Positions 34,617-42,085 of a stretch of 53,503 bases of DNA are shown here, one piece after another; position 1 is the stretch's first letter; every line of letters begins with the position of its first letter. Where the stretch lies: positions 1 through 53,503 of the forward strand of contig JAQWFW010000021.1 of NCBI GenBank assembly GCA_029238515.1, written 5' to 3'. The notes under the pieces were generated by a model. The model was given only the letters and a program-made list of their open reading frames with translations, searched no databases and had not been told where the DNA came from. The position numbers were made by a program, and so were the translations under genes. Source of the stretch: Flavobacteriaceae bacterium (lineage in GTDB: Bacteria > Bacteroidota > Bacteroidia > Flavobacteriales > Flavobacteriaceae).

Positions 34617-34689
34617 CGTTATTTTTAGGGATTTGTCTATGAATTGTATTTCTTTGCAAGGCGAAAATTATAAATTTCAATTTGATTAC

Positions 34690-35421
34690 ATGTCCAAAAA
34701 GATAACCCCTTATAAAAACAGTTCACTTTCCAAAAAGGAACAAATTGCCAAAATGTTCGATACCATTTCTAATGAATACGATGGATTGAATCGTGTGATT
34801 TCATTTGGTATAGATATCAAATGGCGCAAAAAAGTGGTTCAAATTGTTGCTGATAAAAATCCGGAGTCTATTTTGGATATTGCCACTGGAACTGGTGATT
34901 TGGCCATCAATTTGACACAAACCAATGCGAAAAAAATCATTGGATTAGACATCAGTGAAAGGATGTTAGATGTAGGGCGCAAAAAAATCACAGCCAAAAA
35001 GCTAAATAACACCATTGAAATGGTTGTAGGCGATTCTGAAAACTTGCCTTTTGACGACAATAGTTTTGATGCTATAACGGTTGCTTTTGGTGTTCGGAAT
35101 TTTGAACACCTCGAAATTGGTCTGGCTGAAATTCTAAGAGTATTAAAACCAAATGGTGTTTTTGTGGTCTTAGAAACTTCTGTGCCAACGAAATTCCCTT
35201 TCCGACAAGGATACTTTTTGTACACTAAAATATTACTCCCAATCATAGGAAAATTATTCTCTAAGGATAAGGATGCCTACAGTTATTTGAGTTCGTCGGC
35301 CGCAAAATTCCCTTACGGAAAAGCGTTCAACAATATTTTGAAAAAAACTGGGTTTATATCTACAAGATCGTTGCCTCAAACATTCGGAGTCGCAACAATT
35401 TACACCGCATCTAAACAATGA
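34690..35421 (+). CDS. ubiE: Demethylmenaquinone/2-methoxy-benzoquinol C-methyltransferase
   Basis: SAM-dependent enzyme for the last step of menaquinone synthesis (menG/ubiE). The 243-residue reading from ATG 34690 starts MSKKITPYK and carries the family marks KMFDTISNEYDGLNRVISFGIDIKWRKK, ILDIATGTGDLAI (SAM motif I), GLDISERMLDVGRKK, VAFGVRNFEHLEIGLAEILRVLKPNG and the C-terminal YSYLSSSAAKFPYG. A longer frame from 34606 adds an uncharacteristic 28 residues and is rejected. Its stop overlaps the sprT start (ATGA). Confidence 0.95.
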   Translation: MSKKITPYKNSSLSKKEQIAKMFDTISNEYDGLNRVISFGIDIKWRKKVVQIVADKNPESILDIATGTGDLAINLTQTNAKKIIGLDISERMLDVGRKKITAKKLNNTIEMVVGDSENLPFDDNSFDAITVAFGVRNFEHLEIGLAEILRVLKPNGVFVVLETSVPTKFPFRQGYFLYTKILLPIIGKLFSKDKDAYSYLSSSAAKFPYGKAFNNILKKTGFISTRSLPQTFGVATIYTASKQ

Positions 35422-36137
35422 AAATAAAACACCTGATCTCATTTCTTTTTTTGTGTAGCTTCATATTTCATTCCGAAGCACAACTGTTTACGAAAGAGCG
35501 TTTGCTGAATAATGAAAATTTCGATAAAGCTCCCTTGTCTTATGGATATTTCTTGGGTTTTAACAATTACGACTTCAATATAGACTACAAAACCAAGGTA
35601 AAGGATATTCAAGTTTTGAAATCAGTTGGGTTCAATGTAGGTTTAATTGGTAATGTAAGAATCAACGATTATTTTGATATACGTTTGGAACCAGGGCTAG
35701 TAATATCCAACAGAACTTTAAGTTTTAGTGATACTTATTTTGATGGATTGGTTTTTGAAGAAAAAGACCTTAAACGCGAATTGCGTTCTACCTACATACA
35801 CATTCCATTACTTTTAAAAATTTCTACGAAACGCATCAACAACATCAAACCTTTTATTGTTGGGGGTGTTTCGACTGCCATCAATTTGTCTAGCAACGAG
35901 GATAATCCCGATGACAATAGGAAAGGTAATTTTAGAATGACCAAAAACAACTTGTTTTATGAGCTTGGTCTAGGAATTGACATCTATTTTACTTGGTTCA
36001 AATTTACGCCTTCTCTTCGAGGTGTCTTTTCATTGAAAGATGAGCATGTTCCAGATTTTGACCCTAATAGTCCGTGGACAAAAAACATTGATCAGATACA
36101 AACGCGCGGATTTTTCTTGAATTTTACTTTTCAATAG
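35418..36137 (+). CDS. porT: Type IX secretion/gliding outer-membrane protein SprT/PorT
   Basis: A 239-residue outer-membrane beta-barrel protein of the PorT family, needed for T9SS assembly in Porphyromonas and called SprT in Flavobacterium. It has a signal peptide (LISFLFLCSFIFHSEAQ), then barrel strands including SVGFNVGLIGNVRINDYFDIRLEPGL, ELRSTYIHIPLLLKISTKRINNIKPFIVGGVS and a terminal aromatic strand FFLNFTFQ. It is translationally coupled to the menaquinone methyltransferase gene (ATGA), a pairing I recall from other flavobacteria. Its last 14 bases overlap the convergent RNA methyltransferase gene. Confidence 0.85.
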   Translation: MKIKHLISFLFLCSFIFHSEAQLFTKERLLNNENFDKAPLSYGYFLGFNNYDFNIDYKTKVKDIQVLKSVGFNVGLIGNVRINDYFDIRLEPGLVISNRTLSFSDTYFDGLVFEEKDLKRELRSTYIHIPLLLKISTKRINNIKPFIVGGVSTAINLSSNEDNPDDNRKGNFRMTKNNLFYELGLGIDIYFTWFKFTPSLRGVFSLKDEHVPDFDPNSPWTKNIDQIQTRGFFLNFTFQ

Positions 36138-36855
36138 ACTGTCGTCTCCATTCGCTCAAAATAATTGAAGCAGCATTAGCCACATTCAAACTTTCTGTTT
36201 TTTTAAATGGACCAAATTTCGGTATAGTCAGTTTTGTATCTAGAAAAGAGTTTAGATTTTCTGAAATTCCATTAGCTTCATTGCCCAATACCAACACTCC
36301 AGAATTTGGAAGACTAGTTGCATAAATAGAATCACCTTGCATGAAAGTTCCCATAGCATTTGAACTTGAAGAAAGAAGTGGTTCTAACGCAGAGTAAGTG
36401 ATGTTTACACGGGTGTGTGAACCCATTGCTGATTGTACAACTTTAGGATTATAACAATCCACTGTAGCAGGGCTACAAACCAAATCTCGAATTCCAAACC
36501 AGTCGCAAAGCCGGATAATTGTACCTAAATTTCCAGGGTTATTTAAATCATCTAGAGCTAAGATCAAATTGGAATCGTCCAATGGCTTAGGTAGTGGTAT
36601 TCGAAAAATAGACAAAACTTTGTTGGGGGTTTTTAGAGTACTGATTGATGATAGCTCATTTTCGGAAATATGAACAAAAGCATGTGAATATTGCGCATAA
36701 CCTAAATCGGTAGAAAAAACTTCAACCAATTCATAACCTGCATCTAGAAATTCTTGAGTAACCTTAATACCTTCTGTTACAAACATTTGCTCTTGGGTAC
36801 GGAACTTTTTTTTGTTTAATCTGAGGATTCGCTTGGATTGGTTTTTAGTTAACAT
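36124..36855 (-). CDS. TrmH/SpoU-family RNA 2'-O-methyltransferase
   Basis: A 243-residue SPOUT-fold methyltransferase. An N-terminal substrate-binding region (KNQSKRILRLNKKKFRTQEQMFVTEGIK) is followed by the trefoil-knot SAM motifs LALDDLNNPGNLGTIIRLCDWFGI, GVLVLGNEANGISE and LTIPKFGPFKKTESLNVANAASIIL. It modifies a ribose in rRNA or tRNA; the exact target is not predictable. The 3' end overlaps porT by 14 bases on the opposite strand. It is divergent from tamL. Confidence 0.93.
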   Translation of the reverse strand: MLTKNQSKRILRLNKKKFRTQEQMFVTEGIKVTQEFLDAGYELVEVFSTDLGYAQYSHAFVHISENELSSISTLKTPNKVLSIFRIPLPKPLDDSNLILALDDLNNPGNLGTIIRLCDWFGIRDLVCSPATVDCYNPKVVQSAMGSHTRVNITYSALEPLLSSSSNAMGTFMQGDSIYATSLPNSGVLVLGNEANGISENLNSFLDTKLTIPKFGPFKKTESLNVANAASIILSEWRRQSIEK

Positions 36856-36865
36856 CTAAAAAATG

Positions 36866-36873
36866 TACATTTG
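36866..36873 (+). promoter_or_regulatory. TANNTTTG promoter octamer of tamL
   Basis: TACATTTG in the 62-base divergent region, 44 bases before the TTG start of tamL, with a TTG about 25 bases upstream (slightly longer than the usual spacing). Confidence 0.45.
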
Positions 36874-36917
36874 ACTTAAATTCATTTTAGAGTATAAATC
36901 TAAATTTTATTTACGTC

Positions 36918-39476
36918 TTGTTGAAGGATTCACTAAAAAAAATATTTTTTATTTGTTCTATTGCCTACATCAGTACCGCTTGCAACGCTGTGAAAAGAGT
37001 TGGAAGCAAAGAGCATTTGTTGGTCGAAAATTCTTTTGTTGTTAACGGAAAAACTTCAAAATCTGAAGCATTATCTAAACTTTCATTTCAAAAAACCAAC
37101 AGTACAATTCTTGGCATCCCTGTTCGTCTTCATATTTATAATTTTGCACGTCCAAACAAAGATTCAATTTTTGAATCGTGGCTAAATAAACGTCCAAAGC
37201 GAAAAGAGCGACTCATCAAGAAGTTCTCAAAAAAACAATTTTATCGAATAAAAAAAACATCCCTTGGACTTAATAATTGGTTGAAAAAAACAGGCGAAGC
37301 ACCAAGTATTTTAGATAGCTTAAAAATTAAAAAAACAAAACTTAATCTTGAACGTTATTACTTCTCAAAAGGATGGTTTGATAGAGAAATTGATTTTGTA
37401 GTTGATACTTTAGGCAACAAACGAGCAACTTTGTCTTACAACATCAATACTGGTACAGCGTATAAAATTCGAGGAATTGAAACTGAAATTGAAAGCCCTG
37501 TTTTGGATACCCTTTACGAAGTAGAAAAAGCAAAATCATTATTAATAAAAGGAGAACAGTTTGACATTGCGAATTTTAAAAATGAGCGAAACAGACTTAC
37601 CACAAAATTCAGAAATTCTGGAGTCTATCACTTTTCACAGGATTATGTAAGCTTCAAAAATGACACTATTGGTACCGACCATAATGTAGATGTGAAAATT
37701 AATATCCCCAACAGAATAATAAGAAATCAGGACAGTACAATTCGAGAACCCTTTAATGTGTATCGAATAAAGGAAGTAAATATTTTCACCGATGCATCAT
37801 TTCAAAACAGAAATGCAGCTACTCCAACCAAAACTGCAACTTACGATAATTTCAACTTTTACAATTATGGTGAATTAAAATATAGACCAAAAGCCATAAC
37901 AAATGCAGTATTAATAAACAAAGGGGACTTGTACAGCGACTTGGACAGAACACGAACTTATGCTTATTTGAGTCAACTTAACTCTTTTAAATATCCAAAC
38001 ATTGAGTACGTAGAAAATAAAAATGACACCACGCTCACAGCAAATATTTATCTCAACCCAAGAAAAAAATACGGTTTAGGTTTTGATTTCAATGTGTCGC
38101 AAAGTAATATCCAAAAAATCGGATTATCGTTCAGTACTGGAGTTTTGATTCGAAATATTTTTAGGGGAGCTGAAACCTTAGAAATTTCTGCTTTAGGAGC
38201 AATTGGTGCCTCAAAAGATGGTGCCAAATCTGATGATCAATTTTTCGATATTAATGAGCTTGGTGCCGATATAAAACTCAATATTCCAAGATTATTTTTT
38301 CCTTTCAATACTGAAAAAATTATCCCTAAATTTATGTCCCCTACAACACAATTGAGTACTGGTTTTACAAGTCAAAAAAAAATTGGTCTAGACAAACGAA
38401 CACTTAATGGACGTTTGAGCTACAACTGGCTTCCGTCAAAAAATACCACCAATACTTTAGACCTGCTCAATCTTCAATACGTTAGAAATCTAAACCCTGG
38501 AAACTATTTTAGTGTATATCAAAATTCTTTCGATCGTCTGGAAAGCATTGCGCTTAACAGCTATCCGACTCCTGCTGAATTTTTAATCTCAAATCCTGAT
38601 GGATCAAATACGCTTGATATTACTAGAGTCGACGATTTTATTGGAACAGTAAGCTCCGATACAGATTTTTTAAACACGAACCCTAATGATTATCAAACCG
38701 TCAGAAATATTCGTGAACGTAAAAATCGATTAATTCAAAACAACCTTATTCTTGCTAGTAATTTCAATTTAATTAAAGACACTCGGGAAAATAATTTTGA
38801 CACTGATTTTTCAATTTTTCGTCTGAAACTTGAGCTTGCAGGAAACCTTCTCAATGGAGCTGCAGATGTATTGGATTTAAAGAAAAATGAAAATGGTGAA
38901 TTTGAAGTCAATGATGTTGCCTTTTCGCAGTACACAAAAACAGAAATAGATTACATTAAACTTTGGGATTTAGGGCGCAGCAATGTACTTGCATTTAGAG
39001 GTTTTATGGGTGTAGCCTTTCCCTTAGGAAATTCCAAAAGCATTCCTTTTTCGAAGAGTTTTTTTGCTGGTGGATCCAATGACAACCGTGCATGGACGGC
39101 CTATAACTTAGGACCAGGTCGCTCGGACAACAACAATGAATTTAATGAAGCAAACCTAAAAATTGCATTTAGTTTGGAACACCGTTACAATTTGTTTGGT
39201 AAGCTTAACGGTGCATTTTTTGTTGATGGGGGAAATATTTGGAATGTACTTGACGATGTTGAAGATCCAAAAGCAACATTTGAAAGTTTTTCTTCTTTGA
39301 AAGACATTGCTCTAGGTGCTGGATTTGGATTGCGCTACGATTTCGGTTTTTTTATTCTCAGACTTGATACTGGATTCAAAGCACACAACCCTACCTACGA
39401 AAAAAGTAAACGCTGGTTTCGCGATTTCAACTTTAGTAATGCTGTGTACAATTTTGGGATCAACTATCCTTTTTAA
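36918..39476 (+). CDS. tamL: TamL-type BamA-like outer-membrane lipoprotein
   Basis: An 852-residue Omp85-superfamily protein. The signal peptide ends in a lipobox (YISTAC, Cys at about residue 22), the mark of the Bacteroidota TamL branch as opposed to BamA. POTRA-like repeats occupy roughly 40-420 (for example INTGTAYKIRGIETEIESPVLDTLY and VLINKGDLYSDLDRTRTYAYLSQLNSF). A 16-strand D15-type barrel follows, with SKSFFAGGSNDNRAWTAYNLGPG carrying the loop-6 motif region, ending NFGINYPF. There is no Asp-rich export signal after the Cys, which agrees with periplasmic POTRA domains. No in-frame ATG precedes the signal; start is TTG 36918 or the next TTG. Its partner TamB is not in the window. Confidence 0.9.
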   Translation: MLKDSLKKIFFICSIAYISTACNAVKRVGSKEHLLVENSFVVNGKTSKSEALSKLSFQKTNSTILGIPVRLHIYNFARPNKDSIFESWLNKRPKRKERLIKKFSKKQFYRIKKTSLGLNNWLKKTGEAPSILDSLKIKKTKLNLERYYFSKGWFDREIDFVVDTLGNKRATLSYNINTGTAYKIRGIETEIESPVLDTLYEVEKAKSLLIKGEQFDIANFKNERNRLTTKFRNSGVYHFSQDYVSFKNDTIGTDHNVDVKINIPNRIIRNQDSTIREPFNVYRIKEVNIFTDASFQNRNAATPTKTATYDNFNFYNYGELKYRPKAITNAVLINKGDLYSDLDRTRTYAYLSQLNSFKYPNIEYVENKNDTTLTANIYLNPRKKYGLGFDFNVSQSNIQKIGLSFSTGVLIRNIFRGAETLEISALGAIGASKDGAKSDDQFFDINELGADIKLNIPRLFFPFNTEKIIPKFMSPTTQLSTGFTSQKKIGLDKRTLNGRLSYNWLPSKNTTNTLDLLNLQYVRNLNPGNYFSVYQNSFDRLESIALNSYPTPAEFLISNPDGSNTLDITRVDDFIGTVSSDTDFLNTNPNDYQTVRNIRERKNRLIQNNLILASNFNLIKDTRENNFDTDFSIFRLKLELAGNLLNGAADVLDLKKNENGEFEVNDVAFSQYTKTEIDYIKLWDLGRSNVLAFRGFMGVAFPLGNSKSIPFSKSFFAGGSNDNRAWTAYNLGPGRSDNNNEFNEANLKIAFSLEHRYNLFGKLNGAFFVDGGNIWNVLDDVEDPKATFESFSSLKDIALGAGFGLRYDFGFFILRLDTGFKAHNPTYEKSKRWFRDFNFSNAVYNFGINYPF

Positions 39477-39522
39477 ATACAGACTCTTCTCAAACGTTTT
39501 CGTATAAATTTGATGATAAGTC

Positions 39523-39540
39523 ATGTTAAAATTTTAACAT
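39523..39540. promoter_or_regulatory. 18-bp perfect palindrome at the fba promoter, candidate operator
   Basis: ATGTTAAAATTTTAACAT, two 9-bp half-sites with no spacer. It covers the position where the -33 element of the fba promoter (octamer at 39558-39565) should be, a typical place for a dimeric regulator. No cognate regulator is visible in the window. Confidence 0.4.
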
Positions 39541-39557
39541 ATGGTGATTTATTTTAG

Positions 39558-39565
39558 TATTTTTG
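39558..39565 (+). promoter_or_regulatory. TANNTTTG promoter octamer of fba
   Basis: TATTTTTG, 25 bases upstream of the fba ATG. The -33 region has no TTG and is instead covered by an 18-bp palindrome. Confidence 0.5.
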
Positions 39566-39590
39566 GCGAAAATTAAAAAACCATTAAATA

Positions 39591-40658
39591 ATGAGTCACT
39601 CAATAAAACCTGGCGTTGCCACTGGCCAAGAAGTTCAAAAAATCTTCAAACTCGCTAAAGAAAAAGGATTTGCACTACCTGCAGTGAATGTAATCGGATC
39701 AAATACCATCAATAGCGTACTTGAAACGGCTAAGGCACTTAACGCACCAGTTATTATTCAGTTTTCAAATGGTGGTGGACAATTTAATGCAGGAAAAGGG
39801 CTTTCTAACGAAAACCAAAAAGCAGCTATAGCAGGATCTATAGCAGGTGCAAAGCACGTTCATGAAATGGCAGAGGCCTATGGTATACCTGTAATCCTTC
39901 ATACCGATCACTGTGCAAAAAAATTATTGCCTTGGATTGATGGTTTATTGGATGCTTCTGAAAAACATTTCGAGCAAACTGGAAAATCTCTGTACAGCTC
40001 ACACATGATAGACCTCTCTGAAGAACCCATCGAAGAAAATATTGAAATTTGTAAAGAATATTTAAAAAGAATGTCCAAAATGGGCATGACACTCGAAATT
40101 GAATTAGGTATTACAGGAGGTGAAGAAGATGGTGTAGATAATAGTGATGTAGACGTTTCGAAATTATACACACAACCTGAAGAAGTCGCTTACGCATATG
40201 AAGAACTCAGCAAAGTGAGTGACCAATTTACCATAGCAGCAGCTTTTGGTAATGTACACGGAGTATACAAGCCCGGAAATGTAAAATTAACTCCAAAAAT
40301 TCTTAAGAATTCTCAAGAATACATCACCAAAAAATACGGTGTTTCAGAAAATCATATCGATTTTGTATTCCACGGAGGATCTGGATCAACTGTAGAAGAA
40401 ATCAGAGAAGCTATTGGATATGGAGTCATTAAAATGAACATCGATACCGATTTGCAATATGCATTCATGACAGGTGTTCGTGATGATTTTAATAAAAATC
40501 AAGATTATTTGGCTTCACAAATCGGAAATCCAGACGGTGAAGATCTTCCAAACAAAAAATACTACGACCCAAGACGTTGGTTAAGACAAGGTGAACAAAC
40601 GTTTAGCGAACGCTTAAAAAAGGCATTTGAGGATTTGAACAATGTAAATACATTGTAA
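39591..40658 (+). CDS. fbaA: Class II fructose-bisphosphate aldolase
   Basis: Zn-dependent aldolase of glycolysis/gluconeogenesis, 355 residues, the longer class IIA form. Diagnostic segments are KGFALPAVNVIGSNTINSVLE, VILHTDHCAKKLLPW (zinc His and catalytic Asp), LEIELGITGGEEDGVDNS, AAFGNVHGVYKPGNVKL, and DFVFHGGSGSTVEEI with the second zinc His, then KMNIDTDLQYAF. It appears to be a single-gene unit with its own promoter and a candidate operator. Confidence 0.97.
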   Translation: MSHSIKPGVATGQEVQKIFKLAKEKGFALPAVNVIGSNTINSVLETAKALNAPVIIQFSNGGGQFNAGKGLSNENQKAAIAGSIAGAKHVHEMAEAYGIPVILHTDHCAKKLLPWIDGLLDASEKHFEQTGKSLYSSHMIDLSEEPIEENIEICKEYLKRMSKMGMTLEIELGITGGEEDGVDNSDVDVSKLYTQPEEVAYAYEELSKVSDQFTIAAAFGNVHGVYKPGNVKLTPKILKNSQEYITKKYGVSENHIDFVFHGGSGSTVEEIREAIGYGVIKMNIDTDLQYAFMTGVRDDFNKNQDYLASQIGNPDGEDLPNKKYYDPRRWLRQGEQTFSERLKKAFEDLNNVNTL

Positions 40659-40705
40659 AAAAATATCCTTAAATTTGTTTTTCATTCTAACTCAATTAGA
40701 AAAAA

Positions 40706-41563
40706 ATGGCGTGGTTTAAAAGAACAGATAAAGGCATTCAAACTCCTACCGAAGCGAAACGTGACACACCTAAGGGATTGTGGTATAAATCGCCTACAGG
40801 AAAAATCATTGAGACCGAAGAATTAGAAAAAAACTACTTTGTAAGTCCCGAAGATGGATACCATGTCCGTATTGGAAGTGCAGAATACTTCAATATTTTG
40901 TTTGATGACAATAAGTTCAAGGAATTAAACCCAAAAATTACTTCAAAAGATCCTTTGAAGTTTTCAGACAAGAAAAAATACACCGATCGTTTAGAAACCG
41001 CCTACAAAAAAACAAATCTTAAAGACGCTGTTCGTACAGCAATAGGCAAATCCAAAGGAAAAGAACTTGTTGTTGCGTGTATGGATTTTAGTTTTATTGG
41101 TGGATCTGTTGGAAGCGTTGTTGGTGAGAAAATTGCTCGTGCTGCAGATTATGCGCTGAAGAAAAAAATACCCATCATGATCATATCCAAATCTGGTGGC
41201 GCACGAATGATGGAGGCAGGATTATCACTGATGCAACTAGCAAAAACTTCTGCAAAACTAGCACAATTGTCCGAGGCAGGGATTCCTTATATATCTCTCT
41301 GTACAGACCCCACAACTGGAGGAACAACAGCTTCATTTGCGATGTTAGGCGACATCAACATCAGTGAGCCAGGCGCATTGATTGGTTTTGCTGGACCACG
41401 CGTTGTACGTGACACTACAGGAAAAGAACTTCCTGAAGGATTTCAAACCGCCGAATTTGTTCAAGAACATGGCTTTTTAGATTTTATTACCCACCGCGAA
41501 CATCTTAAAGATAAGGTGAACCAATACATCGATTTGATCTTGAATCAACCCTTAAGAGCATAA
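40706..41563 (+). CDS. accD: Acetyl-CoA carboxylase carboxyltransferase subunit beta, without zinc-ribbon cysteines
   Basis: Beta subunit of the carboxyltransferase that makes malonyl-CoA for fatty acid synthesis, 285 residues. The crotonase-type core is intact: [71 protein letters not shown] and [21 protein letters not shown]. The N-terminus aligns with the normal zinc ribbon by its hydrophobic pattern ([33 protein letters not shown]), but all four cysteines are replaced (KSPTG and VSPEDG where CxxC is expected). The frame is open and the same loss is, as I recall, shared by other flavobacterial AccD proteins. AccA is not in the window. Confidence 0.95.
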   Translation: MAWFKRTDKGIQTPTEAKRDTPKGLWYKSPTGKIIETEELEKNYFVSPEDGYHVRIGSAEYFNILFDDNKFKELNPKITSKDPLKFSDKKKYTDRLETAYKKTNLKDAVRTAIGKSKGKELVVACMDFSFIGGSVGSVVGEKIARAADYALKKKIPIMIISKSGGARMMEAGLSLMQLAKTSAKLAQLSEAGIPYISLCTDPTTGGTTASFAMLGDINISEPGALIGFAGPRVVRDTTGKELPEGFQTAEFVQEHGFLDFITHREHLKDKVNQYIDLILNQPLRA

Positions 41564-41599
41564 TTTTTACAAAATAACTCTTATATCACTCGAATTTCT

Positions 41600-41607
41600 T
41601 ATATTTG
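41600..41607 (+). promoter_or_regulatory. TANNTTTG promoter octamer of rpsO
   Basis: TATATTTG, 57 bases upstream of the rpsO ATG, immediately followed by a leader hairpin. Confidence 0.5.
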
Positions 41608-41613
41608 CCCCTC

Positions 41614-41632
41614 GATTCTGAGCGTCAGAATC
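41614..41632 (+). promoter_or_regulatory. Leader hairpin of rpsO
   Basis: GATTCTGA, loop GCG, TCAGAATC: a perfect 8-bp stem at the very start of the predicted rpsO transcript. S15 controls its own mRNA through leader structures in several phyla, so this is a candidate autoregulatory element; there is no U-tract, so it is not a terminator. Confidence 0.45.
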
Positions 41633-41664
41633 TATGCATAAAAATGATTTAAATAAATATTGGA

Positions 41665-41934
41665 ATGTACTTAACAAAAGAAACTAAAGAGAAAATCTTT
41701 AAAAAACACGGAAAAGATGCAAAAGACACTGGTACTGCCGAAGGTCAAATAGCATTATTCACACACCGAATCAATCACCTAACAGAACACCTAAAGCATA
41801 ATCGAAAAGATTTTAATACTGAGCGTTCGCTTGTAAAGCTTGTGGGAAAACGCCGATCTCTTCTAGATTATTTAATGAAAAAAGATATCTTGAGATACCG
41901 TGCAATTGTTAAAGAATTAGGATTAAGAAAATAA
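41665..41934 (+). CDS. rpsO: 30S ribosomal protein S15
   Basis: An 89-residue four-helix ribosomal protein that binds the 16S rRNA three-way junction early in 30S assembly. The family pattern is complete: DTGTAEGQIALFTHRINHLTEHLKHNRKDFNTERSLVKLVGKRRSLLDYLMKKD. It is upstream of pnp as in many bacteria, but a strong terminator lies between them here. Confidence 0.98.
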   Translation: MYLTKETKEKIFKKHGKDAKDTGTAEGQIALFTHRINHLTEHLKHNRKDFNTERSLVKLVGKRRSLLDYLMKKDILRYRAIVKELGLRK

Positions 41935-41939
41935 CACTA

Positions 41940-41965
41940 AAAAAGAGGCCATATGGCCTCTTTTT
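41940..41965 (+). terminator. Intrinsic terminator after rpsO
   Basis: A self-complementary run, AAAAAGAGGCCAT joined directly to ATGGCCTCTTTTT, with a T-tract, five bases after the rpsO stop. Confidence 0.85.
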
Positions 41966-41974
41966 TGATTACCC

Positions 41975-41997
41975 AGCACTTTTTTATTACAAGTGCT
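41975..41997 (+). promoter_or_regulatory. Hairpin in the pnp leader
   Basis: AGCACTT, 9-base loop, AAGTGCT. It is followed by a CA-rich single-stranded stretch (42032-42063) up to the pnp start. In enterobacteria the pnp leader hairpin is an RNase III autoregulation site; whether this is analogous is not known. Confidence 0.3.
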
Positions 41998-42085
41998 CAC
42001 ACATAGAAGAAGCTAATTAAAGTTTTTCATTGGTCACACCACACAACAACAACACAACACCAATGTTTAATTAGAATTAAAAAAT

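Noticed and set aside
34606-34689. 28-residue N-terminal extension of the menaquinone methyltransferase
   Set aside because: The extra residues do not resemble the family, and the region overlaps the trkA promoter.
37000-37185. 61-codon frame overlapping the start of tamL
   Set aside because: It is an alternative frame inside tamL without its own promoter or recognisable domain.
42063-42074. Three-codon upstream open frame (MFN) before pnp
   Set aside because: Too short to separate from chance in an AT-rich leader; no further support.
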